Source: Spartinivicinus poritis (GTDB lineage Bacteria > Pseudomonadota > Gammaproteobacteria > Pseudomonadales > Zooshikellaceae). From it: a DNA stretch of 64,000 bases. Positions 1-8,674 of this stretch are shown piece after piece. The notes below the pieces were generated by a model. It saw nothing but the letters and a program-made list of their open reading frames with translations, was not told the DNA's origin and did no database searches. Within the stretch, counting starts at the first letter, position 1. The number at the start of each line of letters is the position of its first letter. A program made the translations under genes and the position numbers. The stretch lies in the NCBI RefSeq assembly GCF_028858535.1, contig NZ_JAPMOU010000026.1:23424-87423 (forward strand), read 5' to 3'.

Positions 1-2
1 AA

Positions 3-677
3 CTTGCGGGTGAAAACAAAAGACTATTTAGCTTGGCTCCCCGCTATGAAAGTATGAACCTATGCAACATTCATTTTCACAATAATGCTGAGCATAAAGC
101 AAAGGACTTTTCCATATATGCAGGGGAAGGCGATCATGGTCATGGTGGCGGTTATCAGTGTAATACAAGCAAGTCACTTTCCTCAGCAGAGTTAGCCCCA
201 CCTAAAAATGAAGTATGCAAGGGGTTAAAACCTGGTGATACTATTGAAGTCCACTGGGTGTACACTTCCTGCGATATAAAACCAGGTAAAGACTTAACTT
301 CTTGTCTATCTGATAGCTGTTCCAACCCGAACCTTCGCGTTGAATCTCAGGTATTTACTGTCGTCAATGATTCTTCTTCCCTCAATTTTAATGATTTGGT
401 TTATGACGGTAATATGGAAGATGGCTATCACCAAGCCAAAGCCTTACCTAACAATACGGGTAAACCGGTAGAATTTTTAGGCTCTACCACCGGTCCCAAG
501 TTTACCGAACAAAAGTGTTCACCTTTTCAAGTAACCTGGAGTGTACGGCCATTTTGCACAAAAGTTGATATCAATAATTTGGGCGAATGGTGTAAGGATA
601 ACGTTTTCAAAGAAGACCATGCCCATGGTGTTAGAAAACTGGTCACCAACCCAAAACTGTTGTCCGATATGAAGTAA
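3..677 (+). CDS. Delta-class carbonic anhydrase, 5' end cut by window edge
   Basis: Zinc enzyme expected to interconvert CO2 and bicarbonate. The frame is open from base 3 with no credible start inside the window, so the gene begins upstream; a TTG at 33 is only an internal codon. The visible part carries the delta-class signature NLCNIHFHNNAEHKA, whose HxH pair supplies two zinc ligands, and IEVHWVYTSC, whose His is the likely third. Several Cys pairs (LCN, YQCN, TSCD, SCLS, EQKCS, FCTK, EWCK) suggest disulphides and export. The end, EEDHAHGVRKLVTNP, is also characteristic as I recall the family. A signal peptide would lie outside the window. Family assignment is confident; localisation is inference. 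It converges on the M16 protease gene across a strong hairpin. Confidence 0.85.
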   Translation, partial: LAGENKRLFSLAPRYESMNLCNIHFHNNAEHKAKDFSIYAGEGDHGHGGGYQCNTSKSLSSAELAPPKNEVCKGLKPGDTIEVHWVYTSCDIKPGKDLTSCLSDSCSNPNLRVESQVFTVVNDSSSLNFNDLVYDGNMEDGYHQAKALPNNTGKPVEFLGSTTGPKFTEQKCSPFQVTWSVRPFCTKVDINNLGEWCKDNVFKEDHAHGVRKLVTNPKLLSDMK

Positions 678-754
678 ACTGCAAACAAGGTTATTTCAAG
701 TACATTTATTTTAATGTAAGTAGCGACCGCAGCTCTTGCAGCAGTGGATATGCC

Positions 755-800
755 CTTCTCTAGTTATCACCTGGTGTTATCCATTAGATAACCAGAGAAG
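755..800. terminator. Hairpin between convergent genes (likely bidirectional terminator)
   Basis: CTTCTCTAGTTATC at 755-768 pairs with GATAACCAGAGAAG at 787-800 with a single mismatch and an 18-nt loop. It lies 78 bp after the carbonic anhydrase stop and 11 bp beyond the 3' end of the minus-strand protease gene. No long T run follows, so the role as terminator rests on position and stem strength. Confidence 0.55.
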
Positions 801-810
801 CAAGGCAGGT

Positions 811-3672
811 TTATTGATAAGAAATCATTTGGTGAAATGTTGACAGGCTTTTTACTTCAGTTTGGTTTTTAAAGCTGGCAAATGGTTGGTTAGCAAACTT
901 TTTACCCCTCATCTGAATATTCAAGCGTGGTGCTTTTGGGTTACCCATAGTCTCTGCGTAAAAACGCTTGATATCATCCAAGGTTACCTTTTCTATCTCA
1001 GCAATCAATTGCGCTTTAGTGTTAAACTGATAATTTTCATCATACCAGTCACTGATAAATGGGCTAACTTCGTCGCTCAAGTTTTTTGGTTTTTCTTTCA
1101 GTGCCACTAACGCACTGGTTTTAAGCTGCTTAAAAGCCGCCTCGGGTAACTTATTCAACTCTTGCTGATACTCAAGCTTTAATTGATCAAGCCTTAACTG
1201 AATGGCTTTTGGTCCTTTGACCGGTGTTTGAATATACAACCCCACACTTGCATATTCATCAATAGTGGGGGCAATGGCTCCCACAGCATAGGCAAGCTGT
1301 TCCTCAGTACGTAATTTATCAAAAACATAGTTTGCAAAATGATCAATTAGTACTCTCGCTCTGGCTTGTTGTTTTAACCCTGGTTCTGAATGTGACTGTA
1401 AATCAATGATTGCTACATCATTAACTTCAATGTCTTTTTTCACAACAAATAACTGACCTTCCTTGGGCTCCCAGGATTTGCTACGCGTATATTCTGTGAT
1501 CTTGTGGTTATCAGGTAATAGGCGCTTCAACTTTGCAGCCATCTCGTTAATATCTTGACTATCGTAGTTACCAAAAGCAAACACTCTTACCTGATTTTGA
1601 CTGAGCAACTGTTTAATGAAGCTTTGTAAATCCTTACTTGTCAGCTTTGATGCAACCTGAAGATACGCTTGTTTATCCCAAGAATCTTTTGTAATCAGCT
1701 GGCCAAATGCATTAAAGGCCTGGCTAACGGAAAGTTGTTTTTTCTCATTTTCAACTTCTCGAGTAAGTCGATCAACTGCTTGTAAAAAGCGTTGTTCATC
1801 GACCTCAACCTGAATATTTTGTAGTGCTTTACTCAACAGGTCTTTTTGTTTATCTGTAAAACCACTGATTGATAATAACAGCCCACCTGCTTCGGGGTGT
1901 ACAAACACTTGCATTCCCGCTGTATTCGCTTCTTCAATGAGCTCTGCTTGCTGAAGTTGAAATAAATCAGACCAGATAGATAAAAGGATAGTCGACTTGA
2001 TATTATTTTGCGCTAGCGAGCTATTAAAATAAACATCAATTGATCCTTTAGGCTGTTCTTTAAAGGCTTGGCTTGGAAGATACCAGACTTTAATACCTTT
2101 ATTATCAACTACTAGTTCTGGCTTATTATTTTTACTGACTTTTTTAATAGCAAATGTTTCAGGCAACATTCGATTAACTGAGGGTAAGCTGAGCTTCATA
2201 TTAGTAGAATCGTACCAACCTGCTATAGTTTCAGCAGAGATATTTTCAATTCTATACTTACCATTATAAAAATGTAGCTGCTTATCCGTTTTTTCATTTT
2301 TACTGATATACCACACATTCAATGTTTCAGGTGTTAACTGATTTAAAACAGACTCGATTGCATTTTCATCAAATGTTTTATAATAGTACGGTGCATTAAT
2401 CACATTTTGCAGAGGATAGTTTTGCATATCTTCTGCAAGAAATGCCGCATACATGAAATCATCAAACTTCTCTAGAAATCTGAACTCATTATCTAACGAT
2501 GTTTTAATTTCCTGAAAATACTTTTCATTGACTCCTTGTTGCTTGACTAAGTCAATATACTGCATAACGATAGCAACAATTTTATCCCGATTTTTCATCC
2601 CTGCTTGAGTTAACTCAATGTTGACGGATAAGCTTCCATAATTACCATAACTACTGGGGTACGAGCCCGCGTAAAAAGATGATACCCATCCTTTTGATTT
2701 CAACAACTGACCTGGGGTACCAGGCATTTCTGAACCCAATAAATAAGTCACAAACTTATTTGGTTTACTGGCAAAATCGGCTTGATTATTACGTATTGTA
2801 AAATCAAGCACCAGTTGTCGCACATCTTCATTGGATTGATAGTAAATTTGCTTACCACCCGCCTGTTGCAAATTAATTGTTTTGGTTACCTTTGGCTTCT
2901 CAATATGCTTGTTTTTAATGCCACTAAAATGTTGTTTGGCTAAACGGGCCATCTCAGCTAATGGTAAGTTAGAAACCATAGCCACCTTCATAATATTAGA
3001 AGAATAGTATTTATTATAAAAATCGACCATCTCCTGATGAAGCTTGCTCCCTGATTTATTAGAAAGTGTTTCTAGATTTCCGGTGGAAAAACGATTGGCT
3101 GGATGGTCTCCCAAGATATTGCGGGATAACTTAAATTGACCTGCATAGTCATTTTCACGAGACATTGACCACTCTGCATTCACTGCATTCTTTTCTTTCT
3201 CTACATATTCAGGGTATAACTTGGGACTTTTAAAAAAGTCAGAAAAGCGATCCAATGCTTGGTCGTAAGCATCATTATTTATTTGAAACATATAGTTGGT
3301 GATATCAAGCCCTGTATAAGCATTGTGCGCACCACCATGTTTGGTCATGAATTCCGAATAGCCTTTGGTATCAGGATAGCGTTCTGTACCCAGAAATAAC
3401 ATATGCTCTAGAAAATGGGCTAACCCTTGTTGAGACATGGGATCTTGAATTGACCCAACGCCAACACTTAAGGCAGCAGCCGACTTTTTCAGTTGAGGAT
3501 CAGATACCAAAATAACCTCAATTTCATTTGCTAATGTTAAAACTTGATAGGCTCGATCATCACTAGGGCTGACAACGATCGGTGTAGAGTCCTGCTCTGT
3601 AAAAAGTGATACGTTGGCACAACCCGACACGCCTAATAATGCTAGAGCACTAAGCAGCACAAATTTATTCAT
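811..3672 (-). CDS. Pitrilysin-like M16 zinc metallopeptidase, lipoprotein
   Basis: Large insulinase-family protease that should degrade peptides in the periplasm. The start gives a lipoprotein signal: a hydrophobic stretch and lipobox VSGC, with Cys18 as the lipidated residue. The inverted zinc motif HFLEH is at residues 86-90, and the third ligand is Glu167 in NAVNAEW; the 77-residue spacing matches that of E. coli pitrilysin. The 953-residue length fits a four-domain M16A enzyme with an inactive C-terminal half. E. coli PtrA is a soluble periplasmic protein, so membrane anchoring is a difference worth noting. The gene stands alone, with AT-rich decayed sequence upstream. PqqF-type peptidases are the nearest alternative, but no pqq genes are nearby. 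Confidence 0.9.
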   Translation of the reverse strand: MNKFVLLSALALLGVSGCANVSLFTEQDSTPIVVSPSDDRAYQVLTLANEIEVILVSDPQLKKSAAALSVGVGSIQDPMSQQGLAHFLEHMLFLGTERYPDTKGYSEFMTKHGGAHNAYTGLDITNYMFQINNDAYDQALDRFSDFFKSPKLYPEYVEKEKNAVNAEWSMSRENDYAGQFKLSRNILGDHPANRFSTGNLETLSNKSGSKLHQEMVDFYNKYYSSNIMKVAMVSNLPLAEMARLAKQHFSGIKNKHIEKPKVTKTINLQQAGGKQIYYQSNEDVRQLVLDFTIRNNQADFASKPNKFVTYLLGSEMPGTPGQLLKSKGWVSSFYAGSYPSSYGNYGSLSVNIELTQAGMKNRDKIVAIVMQYIDLVKQQGVNEKYFQEIKTSLDNEFRFLEKFDDFMYAAFLAEDMQNYPLQNVINAPYYYKTFDENAIESVLNQLTPETLNVWYISKNEKTDKQLHFYNGKYRIENISAETIAGWYDSTNMKLSLPSVNRMLPETFAIKKVSKNNKPELVVDNKGIKVWYLPSQAFKEQPKGSIDVYFNSSLAQNNIKSTILLSIWSDLFQLQQAELIEEANTAGMQVFVHPEAGGLLLSISGFTDKQKDLLSKALQNIQVEVDEQRFLQAVDRLTREVENEKKQLSVSQAFNAFGQLITKDSWDKQAYLQVASKLTSKDLQSFIKQLLSQNQVRVFAFGNYDSQDINEMAAKLKRLLPDNHKITEYTRSKSWEPKEGQLFVVKKDIEVNDVAIIDLQSHSEPGLKQQARARVLIDHFANYVFDKLRTEEQLAYAVGAIAPTIDEYASVGLYIQTPVKGPKAIQLRLDQLKLEYQQELNKLPEAAFKQLKTSALVALKEKPKNLSDEVSPFISDWYDENYQFNTKAQLIAEIEKVTLDDIKRFYAETMGNPKAPRLNIQMRGKKFANQPFASFKNQTEVKSLSTFHQMISYQ

Positions 3673-3918
3673 ATTGCATGAATCCTTAAGTAAAAAGAGT
3701 AGACGAACAAAACAATTGTTTTAAACATTACTAAATAGACTATACAAGCCTTATAAAACAAATGATGAAGACAATGGAGGGAAAACGGTTTCTTTAGCTC
3801 ATCAATAACAACCTATAAAACAGTTCAGACGACTCATGTTATACCAACGAAACATTTTAGATCAATATATAAAATACATATGTTATAAAACTTTCAGTCT
3901 CTATAACACATTACAAAT

Positions 3919-4016
3919 ATACCCAATACGAATGCTCCATGCATTAACTGCATTCACACCATCCTTGGTGATTAGGAGTGAAGATAATAAACCTAGAAGT
4001 CATTCGTGAAGGGTAT
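3919..4016. repeat. Dispersed repeat with imperfect terminal inverted ends, short copy
   Basis: The left end ATACCCAATACGAATG (3919-3934) is an imperfect inverted copy of the right end CATTCGTGAAGGGTAT (4001-4016). The right two thirds, from ACTGCATTC through the right end, closely match a second copy at 28574-28749, which carries about 80 bp more internal sequence. No coding capacity. Two related copies 25 kb apart, both in intergenic DNA, indicate a dispersed non-autonomous element or a repetitive extragenic family. Confidence 0.65.
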
Positions 4017-4051
4017 ATCACATGTAAGAATAACTCTCTTATACCACAGTT

Positions 4052-4159
4052 GTATAGCTAGAAAATCATAAAGTGACATAGTCGATTCGCTCAATAAACA
4101 GGCTGTATCTGAGGGTAGAGGCATTCTATTTATGCCACATTATAGATTTCCAGCTATAC
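4052..4159. repeat. 108-bp imperfect inverted repeat
   Basis: The arm at 4052-4075, beginning GTATAGCTAGAAAATC, is matched in inverted orientation by 4136-4159, whose reverse complement begins GTATAGCTGGAAATC. The 24-nt arms agree at most positions, with small offsets. The sequence between is non-coding. It could be a tiny MITE-like element or simply a stable hairpin; no second copy was noticed. Confidence 0.4.
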
Positions 4160-4407
4160 CTTATTTAGTTAAGTAGCAAACAACGGGTAAACTGCGGTTA
4201 ATACCTATAATATTATGTGAGTGAGTAGATCAATAATGTCTAAAAGTAAAACAATAGAGTGTAAGATATAGGCTTATTAATTTAGAGACTGGAAAGTTAA
4301 TAGAATTTGTCAGAACTGGTACTATATCGGAATCAGACAAGTAAAATTTTAAGGTCAGTTAAATCAGCTAAAAGAATTGGGTAAGCACCAAGCCACTTCT
4401 CCCTCTA

Positions 4408-4610
4408 TCAATCCATTATTAACGCTCGTTCTGCAGGATATTTCCTATTTTCAATAGTTAATCCAAGATGTTGACAAACCGCTTTCATTACATAATTTGC
4501 ACTAAAATCCAATACCGAAAAAAACAGCGTTTGTTTTTTTCTAGCGCACTAGCAGTTTCAGCTAATAAAATGAATAACAGATTAATACAGTAAAATAATC
4601 TTATAGGCAG
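4408..4610 (-). pseudogene. Frameshifted, truncated remnant of a family-3 solute-binding protein gene
   Basis: Read on the minus strand, one frame gives a signal-peptide-like stretch (RLFYCINLLFILLAETASA). A second frame then gives FSANYVMKAVCQHLGLTIENRKYPAERALIMD before a TGA at 4408-4410. The second part resembles the early region of family-3 periplasmic binding proteins, where a helix, HLGL-like turn, strand and YP(W/A)xRAL motif follow one another; compare FRIVGLKY and IPWKRCL in the intact neighbour at 4634-5437. Adding one A to the A-run at the frame switch would join the two parts. No ATG start remains, and about 200 residues of the C-terminal part are missing. Identity is inference from motif pattern. 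Confidence 0.45.
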
Positions 4611-4633
4611 GCTACCTTTGTATAGATAACCAA

Positions 4634-5437
4634 TCACAATCCTGTACCACCTGGCGTATATTTTTTATAGATCTGGTCAGCTATTCCTTGATATTGAAGT
4701 AAAAGGATTGCTTGGTTAATTTTTGTGTATAGTTCATAGGCACGCGAGGAACTCTTGGCAATAAATAGATGCATAGTAAGCTCTCTTTTTCCAGGAAAAG
4801 GTACACCTACTATATCCTTTGGAATAGTATATTTCCCAACTAACTCACCACCATATGTTGGCTCTAGTGAATTGAAATAAAAATCACAACGACCTGCTGA
4901 TAATTTCTTTAAAATACTGGGCAAGTCAATGGTACCAGTGTCAAGCCTTTTAGTAACGCCTAATTCAAGCAACCAATCATAATTATTGCCAGCAAGTCCA
5001 CACAGTCGAAAGCGATTAAGATCTTTTGGTATAATAACCGGAAGCGTATCTGGAAATTTATTTTTTGAGTACCAAAGCCCTTCGTGTAATTTGTAAATAG
5101 GAGTACTTATATAGTATTTTTTTGCTCTTTTTTCACTATATGAACCATCAGTAAACATTTCATATTTTTTTAACTCTCCATAATTGGCTACCTCATGTAA
5201 ACAGCGCTTCCATGGAATTAGCTCCTGGGTATATTTCAAACCAACTATCCTAAAGATTTCCTGTAAAAATTCAGTTGTCGCACCTATGATTTTAGTTTTA
5301 GTCGGTTTACCAGCTACTCTTTCCCAATAAACATATGGTGCATATTCTGGCCCATTTCTACAAATGTGAACCGGTTGAGCAACAGCTATATGAGTAAACA
5401 ACGCTATGAAAATCACAATAATTGAAGATTTTTTCAT
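4634..5437 (-). CDS. Periplasmic solute-binding protein, family 3 (orphan)
   Basis: Secreted 267-residue protein with a clean signal peptide (MKKSSIIVIFIALFTHIAVA, cleavage after AVA). The mature part has the layout of family-3 (polar amino acid type) binding proteins: an N-terminal strand ending in YAPYVYW, a helix, IPWKRCL, then a hinge and a second lobe (SILKKLSAGRCDFYF). These normally deliver a ligand to an ABC permease. No permease or ATPase gene is adjacent, so this belongs to the orphan group common in marine gammaproteobacteria, and ligand and partner are unknown. A decayed relative lies just downstream on the same strand, suggesting an old tandem duplication. Confidence 0.75.
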   Translation of the reverse strand: MKKSSIIVIFIALFTHIAVAQPVHICRNGPEYAPYVYWERVAGKPTKTKIIGATTEFLQEIFRIVGLKYTQELIPWKRCLHEVANYGELKKYEMFTDGSYSEKRAKKYYISTPIYKLHEGLWYSKNKFPDTLPVIIPKDLNRFRLCGLAGNNYDWLLELGVTKRLDTGTIDLPSILKKLSAGRCDFYFNSLEPTYGGELVGKYTIPKDIVGVPFPGKRELTMHLFIAKSSSRAYELYTKINQAILLLQYQGIADQIYKKYTPGGTGL

Positions 5438-5500
5438 AGCATTACCGACACAACTTATAAGAATCTCAATAGTTATCTATTCCAGCATAGTTATATTTTG

Positions 5501-5674
5501 CTAGATTTCATCCAGATATTCTAAAAGATTATAGCCCACAATACCGCTGATTAAACCAGGAAAAATTCCATCTACGCCATCAAGATAAACTAATAAAAAA
5601 GCAAGTAATACAAGCCCCAGCGCAAAATAAAATAAAACCAAAAAGCACATCGCTTTTACTGTTTGCTTGCTCAT
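5501..5674 (-). CDS. Small membrane protein, unknown function
   Basis: 57-residue product if translation starts at the ATG at 5674, preceded by GAAGG at 8-nt spacing; an upstream in-frame GTG at 5716 would give 71 residues but has no better site. The sequence MSKQTVKAM followed by FLVLFYFALGLVLLAFLLVY shows one strong membrane helix, then a loop (DGVDGIFPG) and a weaker hydrophobic stretch ending near LLEYLDEI. No family recognised. It lies 63 bp upstream of the solute-binding protein gene on the same strand, so the two could share a transcript. Existence is plausible but not proven. Confidence 0.4.
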   Translation of the reverse strand: MSKQTVKAMCFLVLFYFALGLVLLAFLLVYLDGVDGIFPGLISGIVGYNLLEYLDEI

Positions 5675-5816
5675 ACCTGCAACCTTCAGGATAGGTTTTA
5701 GACAACTATAGTACACTCCCTAATAATATCGATGTGCTCACTATTTTTATTCAGGCAATTTTGCAATAGTGAAATAATTAACCATTTTTACAAAATATAC
5801 CAGCTGCCAACGCATG

Positions 5817-5825
5817 TGCTATAAT
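5817..5825 (+). promoter_or_regulatory. Extended -10 promoter for epmC
   Basis: TGCTATAAT is a perfect extended -10 element (TGnTATAAT). No good -35 box sits 17 bp upstream, as is common for extended -10 promoters. Initiation would fall near 5832, downstream of an in-frame ATG at 5814, which therefore cannot be the start; this supports the ATG at 5874. Confidence 0.6.
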
Positions 5826-5873
5826 TCCCGACCGTTTTACTGTTGTGCCAACGCCACTATTACAATCATCATC

Positions 5874-6461
5874 ATGAACGACTGTATTGAACAATTAACA
5901 ACCAACACACCCCCTAAGTTAGCTCAACATCAGTGTGATGATTTAGTTGGACTATTCAACCAATGCTTTCAGCAAAGTGAAAACACAGTATTAGTGAAAG
6001 GTGATAATGAGCCACTTTACCTTCCTCAGTCTGAAACTAGTCCCTATCACCAAGTTATTTTTGCCCATGGTTTCTTTTCCAGTGCCCTTCATGAAATAGC
6101 CCATTGGTGTATTGCAGGCCCACAACGCCGTTTATTGTTGGATTATGGCTATTGGTATCAGCCAGATGGTCGTACCCAGCAACAGCAAACAGCTTTTGAG
6201 CAAGTCGAAAGCAAACCCCAAGCTTTGGAGTGGATTTTTTCTAAAGCGGCTGGCATCCGCTTTTTTATTAGTGCCGATAACCTGTCCGGCCCTCCTATTG
6301 ATACCAGCGCCTTTAAGCAGGCTATTTTTCGAGAAACCCTCAATTATTTAGAAGTAGGGCTACCCAAGCGCGCCCAATTATTTACTGAACAATTATTAAA
6401 TCACTATCAGCCTGGTCTAACACTAAATAACGACCAGTTTTCTCTGACCGAGCTGATTTAA
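5874..6461 (+). CDS. epmC: Elongation factor P hydroxylase EpmC
   Basis: Iron-dependent enzyme that hydroxylates the beta-lysyl-lysine on EF-P in the last step of that modification. The 195-residue product compares with about 182 in E. coli YfcM/EpmC. The hallmark FAHGFFSSALHEIAHWCIAG is present, with H73-E74 and H77 as likely metal ligands, followed by RRLLLDYGYWYQPDGR, which is typical of the family. The ATG at 5874 is chosen because the extended -10 promoter lies just upstream and the residues before it do not resemble the family; the ribosome-binding site is weak. It is followed after 116 bp by a DUF3080 lipoprotein gene. No epmA or epmB is in the window. Confidence 0.9.
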   Translation: MNDCIEQLTTNTPPKLAQHQCDDLVGLFNQCFQQSENTVLVKGDNEPLYLPQSETSPYHQVIFAHGFFSSALHEIAHWCIAGPQRRLLLDYGYWYQPDGRTQQQQTAFEQVESKPQALEWIFSKAAGIRFFISADNLSGPPIDTSAFKQAIFRETLNYLEVGLPKRAQLFTEQLLNHYQPGLTLNNDQFSLTELI

Positions 6462-6577
6462 GCCTGTGACTTATTGAATCGCTGCATGCTCTAAGGCGAC
6501 TACCAGTGTCTATTCTGGAAATATCCATAGTCCAAAACAATACACAATGGTTCTGTAATTTGTGCAACAGGTTATTA

Positions 6578-7636
6578 ATGACAATTGGGTTATTGCTCAC
6601 TGCACTGTGTCTATCCAGTTGCAACCAGCAGCCCAGTGCCGAAGCCATGATGGACAACTACCTCGGTCGTATTGCCAGAACCCTGGCTATTGATAATAAA
6701 TCACCTCAACCAGCTCCACTTAAGCTAAATCTGGATAAACGAACCCTGAAGCTTCCTCTACCTGATGTACGGCTAGACCTATTTGATGTACTTGCTATTA
6801 CCCACTGCCAGCCACTCACCCAAAAGCTTGCAGAGCGTAATAGTGCTTTAGGCAAGGTGATGGCTGACACCCATCGGTTTTTATTTGAAGTAACATTGCT
6901 TGCAGCAATCAATCAGTGCTTAGCCCACCCAGAAACACAAAATAACAATCAGTTGGTCAAGCAGCTTCAGGATTGGCTGCAACAAAAAACCGCAGCCCTC
7001 CCTGCCACCCTATGGAATAGCTTATTTGCTACGGATGAAATGCTACTTTCACTGAGTTTCAGTACACCACCGTTAGCACCCAATAAGCGTCGTGCAGAAG
7101 GCTCGATTGCAGCGTTAACCTTTTTTACAGCTCAGGCTAAGCACATGCCAGATAAGCTAACACACCTCGCACCACAATCTGCCTGGGATCAGCACTTTCA
7201 ACAACTATATCAGCGTCGCTACCTGGGAGAGCTCAGTCAAGCTACTCAGCTGGCTATTGTTAACTTAACCACCATCAGCCACTGGCTGGAACAACGGCAA
7301 AAAACACGACCACTTTGCCCTCAAAACAAGCCAACACCCAAAGCAAGAATTTTAAATACTGTTTTCAGAAAATTTTACATTGGAGAGGTTCAGCCTTACC
7401 TGGCTCACCTAAACCAGTTACAAGTTGAGTGGCAACAAGCCATGCAACGATTATTGCAACAGCTTTCGACCCAATCAGCCCATCCAATTTGGCTGCGATT
7501 TAAACGCGAGCTGATAGGACAGCCAAATCAACCTGCGTTACAACTTATTTTGTTTAAGCAAGCAACAAAACGCCATGCCAGAGCCTGGGAACAATTATTA
7601 CAGCAATGCCGATTGATGCCTCAGCTAAGTGATTGA
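6578..7636 (+). CDS. DUF3080-family lipoprotein
   Basis: Predicted outer-membrane or periplasmic lipoprotein of unknown function. Starting at the ATG at 6578, it reads MTIGLLLTALCLSSC: a short signal with lipobox LSSC, Cys15 lipidated. A GTG at 6506 is in frame upstream but would bury the signal. The mature protein of about 337 residues is helical and rich in Gln and Leu, with LPDVRLDLFDVLAITHCQPL near the N-terminus, matching the DUF3080 pattern as I recall it. Linkage with epmC is, to my knowledge, common in gammaproteobacteria. Function cannot be inferred from sequence. Confidence 0.75.
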   Translation: MTIGLLLTALCLSSCNQQPSAEAMMDNYLGRIARTLAIDNKSPQPAPLKLNLDKRTLKLPLPDVRLDLFDVLAITHCQPLTQKLAERNSALGKVMADTHRFLFEVTLLAAINQCLAHPETQNNNQLVKQLQDWLQQKTAALPATLWNSLFATDEMLLSLSFSTPPLAPNKRRAEGSIAALTFFTAQAKHMPDKLTHLAPQSAWDQHFQQLYQRRYLGELSQATQLAIVNLTTISHWLEQRQKTRPLCPQNKPTPKARILNTVFRKFYIGEVQPYLAHLNQLQVEWQQAMQRLLQQLSTQSAHPIWLRFKRELIGQPNQPALQLILFKQATKRHARAWEQLLQQCRLMPQLSD

Positions 7637-7892
7637 AACTTTGATTGCTTTTTAATGATCCAAACTGTAACGTAATTATTACTATTAGAAGATAGGCTTG
7701 CATTTAGCCACAAGTCGACTGGTATTGTCTTTGCTTACAGTACTAGTGGCGCAACTCGCTGTGATTTGCTAGGGCAGTCAGTCACTAACTATACTGAAAC
7801 TGTAGTAGCAAGCCAGAGTGAGATTGTAGCTAACCTGCAGGGAAGCAGTATTAGGCCAGTCAGTCACTCTTTGCAGCAGGATGAGGTCTTTT

Positions 7893-8588
7893 ATGCGTAC
7901 CTTCCAAGCCAAAAAGCCCAGCGAAAATGTCATTGATATCTTCACCCGCCAACCTGTCGCCAATCAGGATTCCCGAAAAGTCATTCGCCTTGCACCTGAA
8001 TTAGATGGTCTCGAAATGCTTTACAGCAATGACTCCAATCCTAATAAGCTGTTCAGCATGAAAATTCTCTGCTGGGCATTACGGGCAAATGGCGAAGTAG
8101 TAGCCATGGTTCCCTGGCTTAATGACATTGTCAGTTGTGATGAATTAAATGACCCCCTTAACGGCCATTGGGAGGGTTATTATGATGCTGGGATTGACGA
8201 AATATTTTTTGAAGCACCTCTGCATAAAATTGTTGAATTGGAAAGCTCTGCTGAATACTACGAAGCCTCATTCGAAAAGGCTGACGATGTCGTGCATGAA
8301 ATTCCAGATAATATTGGCACCCATGCCATTATTACCTACAATAATTTTGCCAGTTTTTCTCTGGTAGAAGTCGTCAGTTGGCGTTTGTTACATAACGGTC
8401 GCATTCACGCGATGTTAATTGATGATAATAAAGTAGAATCAACGCCCGTTTTACCAGGTGACCCTTGCCTGTTTGCAGCGCAAAATCATCCAGGATTTAA
8501 GTACTTTTTTCATCATCGCATTGCCAACAAAATTAAATCCAATGACCCAGAAGCCATGGCTGCCTTTTCATTATTGGTAGATACGTAA
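7893..8588 (+). CDS. Conserved hypothetical protein
   Basis: Soluble 231-residue acidic protein with no signal peptide or membrane segment and no motif I can name. The start at 7893 is preferred over the ATG at 7881 because AGGATGAGG lies six bases before it. The N-terminus is basic (MRTFQAKKPSENVIDIFTRQP). Then come two similar-looking halves: each has an aliphatic strand and a phrase like CWALRANGEVVAMVPWL or SWRLLHNGRIHAMLIDD. That internal resemblance suggests a duplicated domain of about 90 residues. A shared bidirectional terminator separates it from tusA. Confidence 0.7.
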   Translation: MRTFQAKKPSENVIDIFTRQPVANQDSRKVIRLAPELDGLEMLYSNDSNPNKLFSMKILCWALRANGEVVAMVPWLNDIVSCDELNDPLNGHWEGYYDAGIDEIFFEAPLHKIVELESSAEYYEASFEKADDVVHEIPDNIGTHAIITYNNFASFSLVEVVSWRLLHNGRIHAMLIDDNKVESTPVLPGDPCLFAAQNHPGFKYFFHHRIANKIKSNDPEAMAAFSLLVDT

Positions 8589-8637
8589 GCGTATTAAATT
8601 TTTAATATCATCAAAAAAAGCGTTATTCCCCAGCGAT

Positions 8638-8674
8638 TAAAAAAGGCAAGATAAAGTGTATTTAGCCTTTTTTA
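8638..8674. terminator. Bidirectional intrinsic terminator
   Basis: TAAAAAAGGC (8638-8647) pairs perfectly with GCCTTTTTTA (8665-8674), giving an A-run, stem and T-run usable from both strands. It lies between a plus-strand hypothetical gene and the minus-strand tusA, whose stop codon it overlaps. Confidence 0.75.

Larger units (their letters stand above)
3673..4407. other. Decayed intergenic region with two inverted-repeat elements
   Basis: AT-rich stretch of about 735 bp between the M16 protease gene and a pseudogene. It holds the repeat copy at 3919-4016 and the inverted repeat at 4052-4159, listed separately. The rest has no reading frame I would defend and no clear promoter. The clustering of repeats with a gene remnant suggests a site that tolerates insertions. 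Confidence 0.5.

Noticed and set aside
862..1110. Plus-strand reading frame inside the M16 protease gene
   Set aside because: Mirror of the C-terminal part of a well-supported gene; no start signals or homology.
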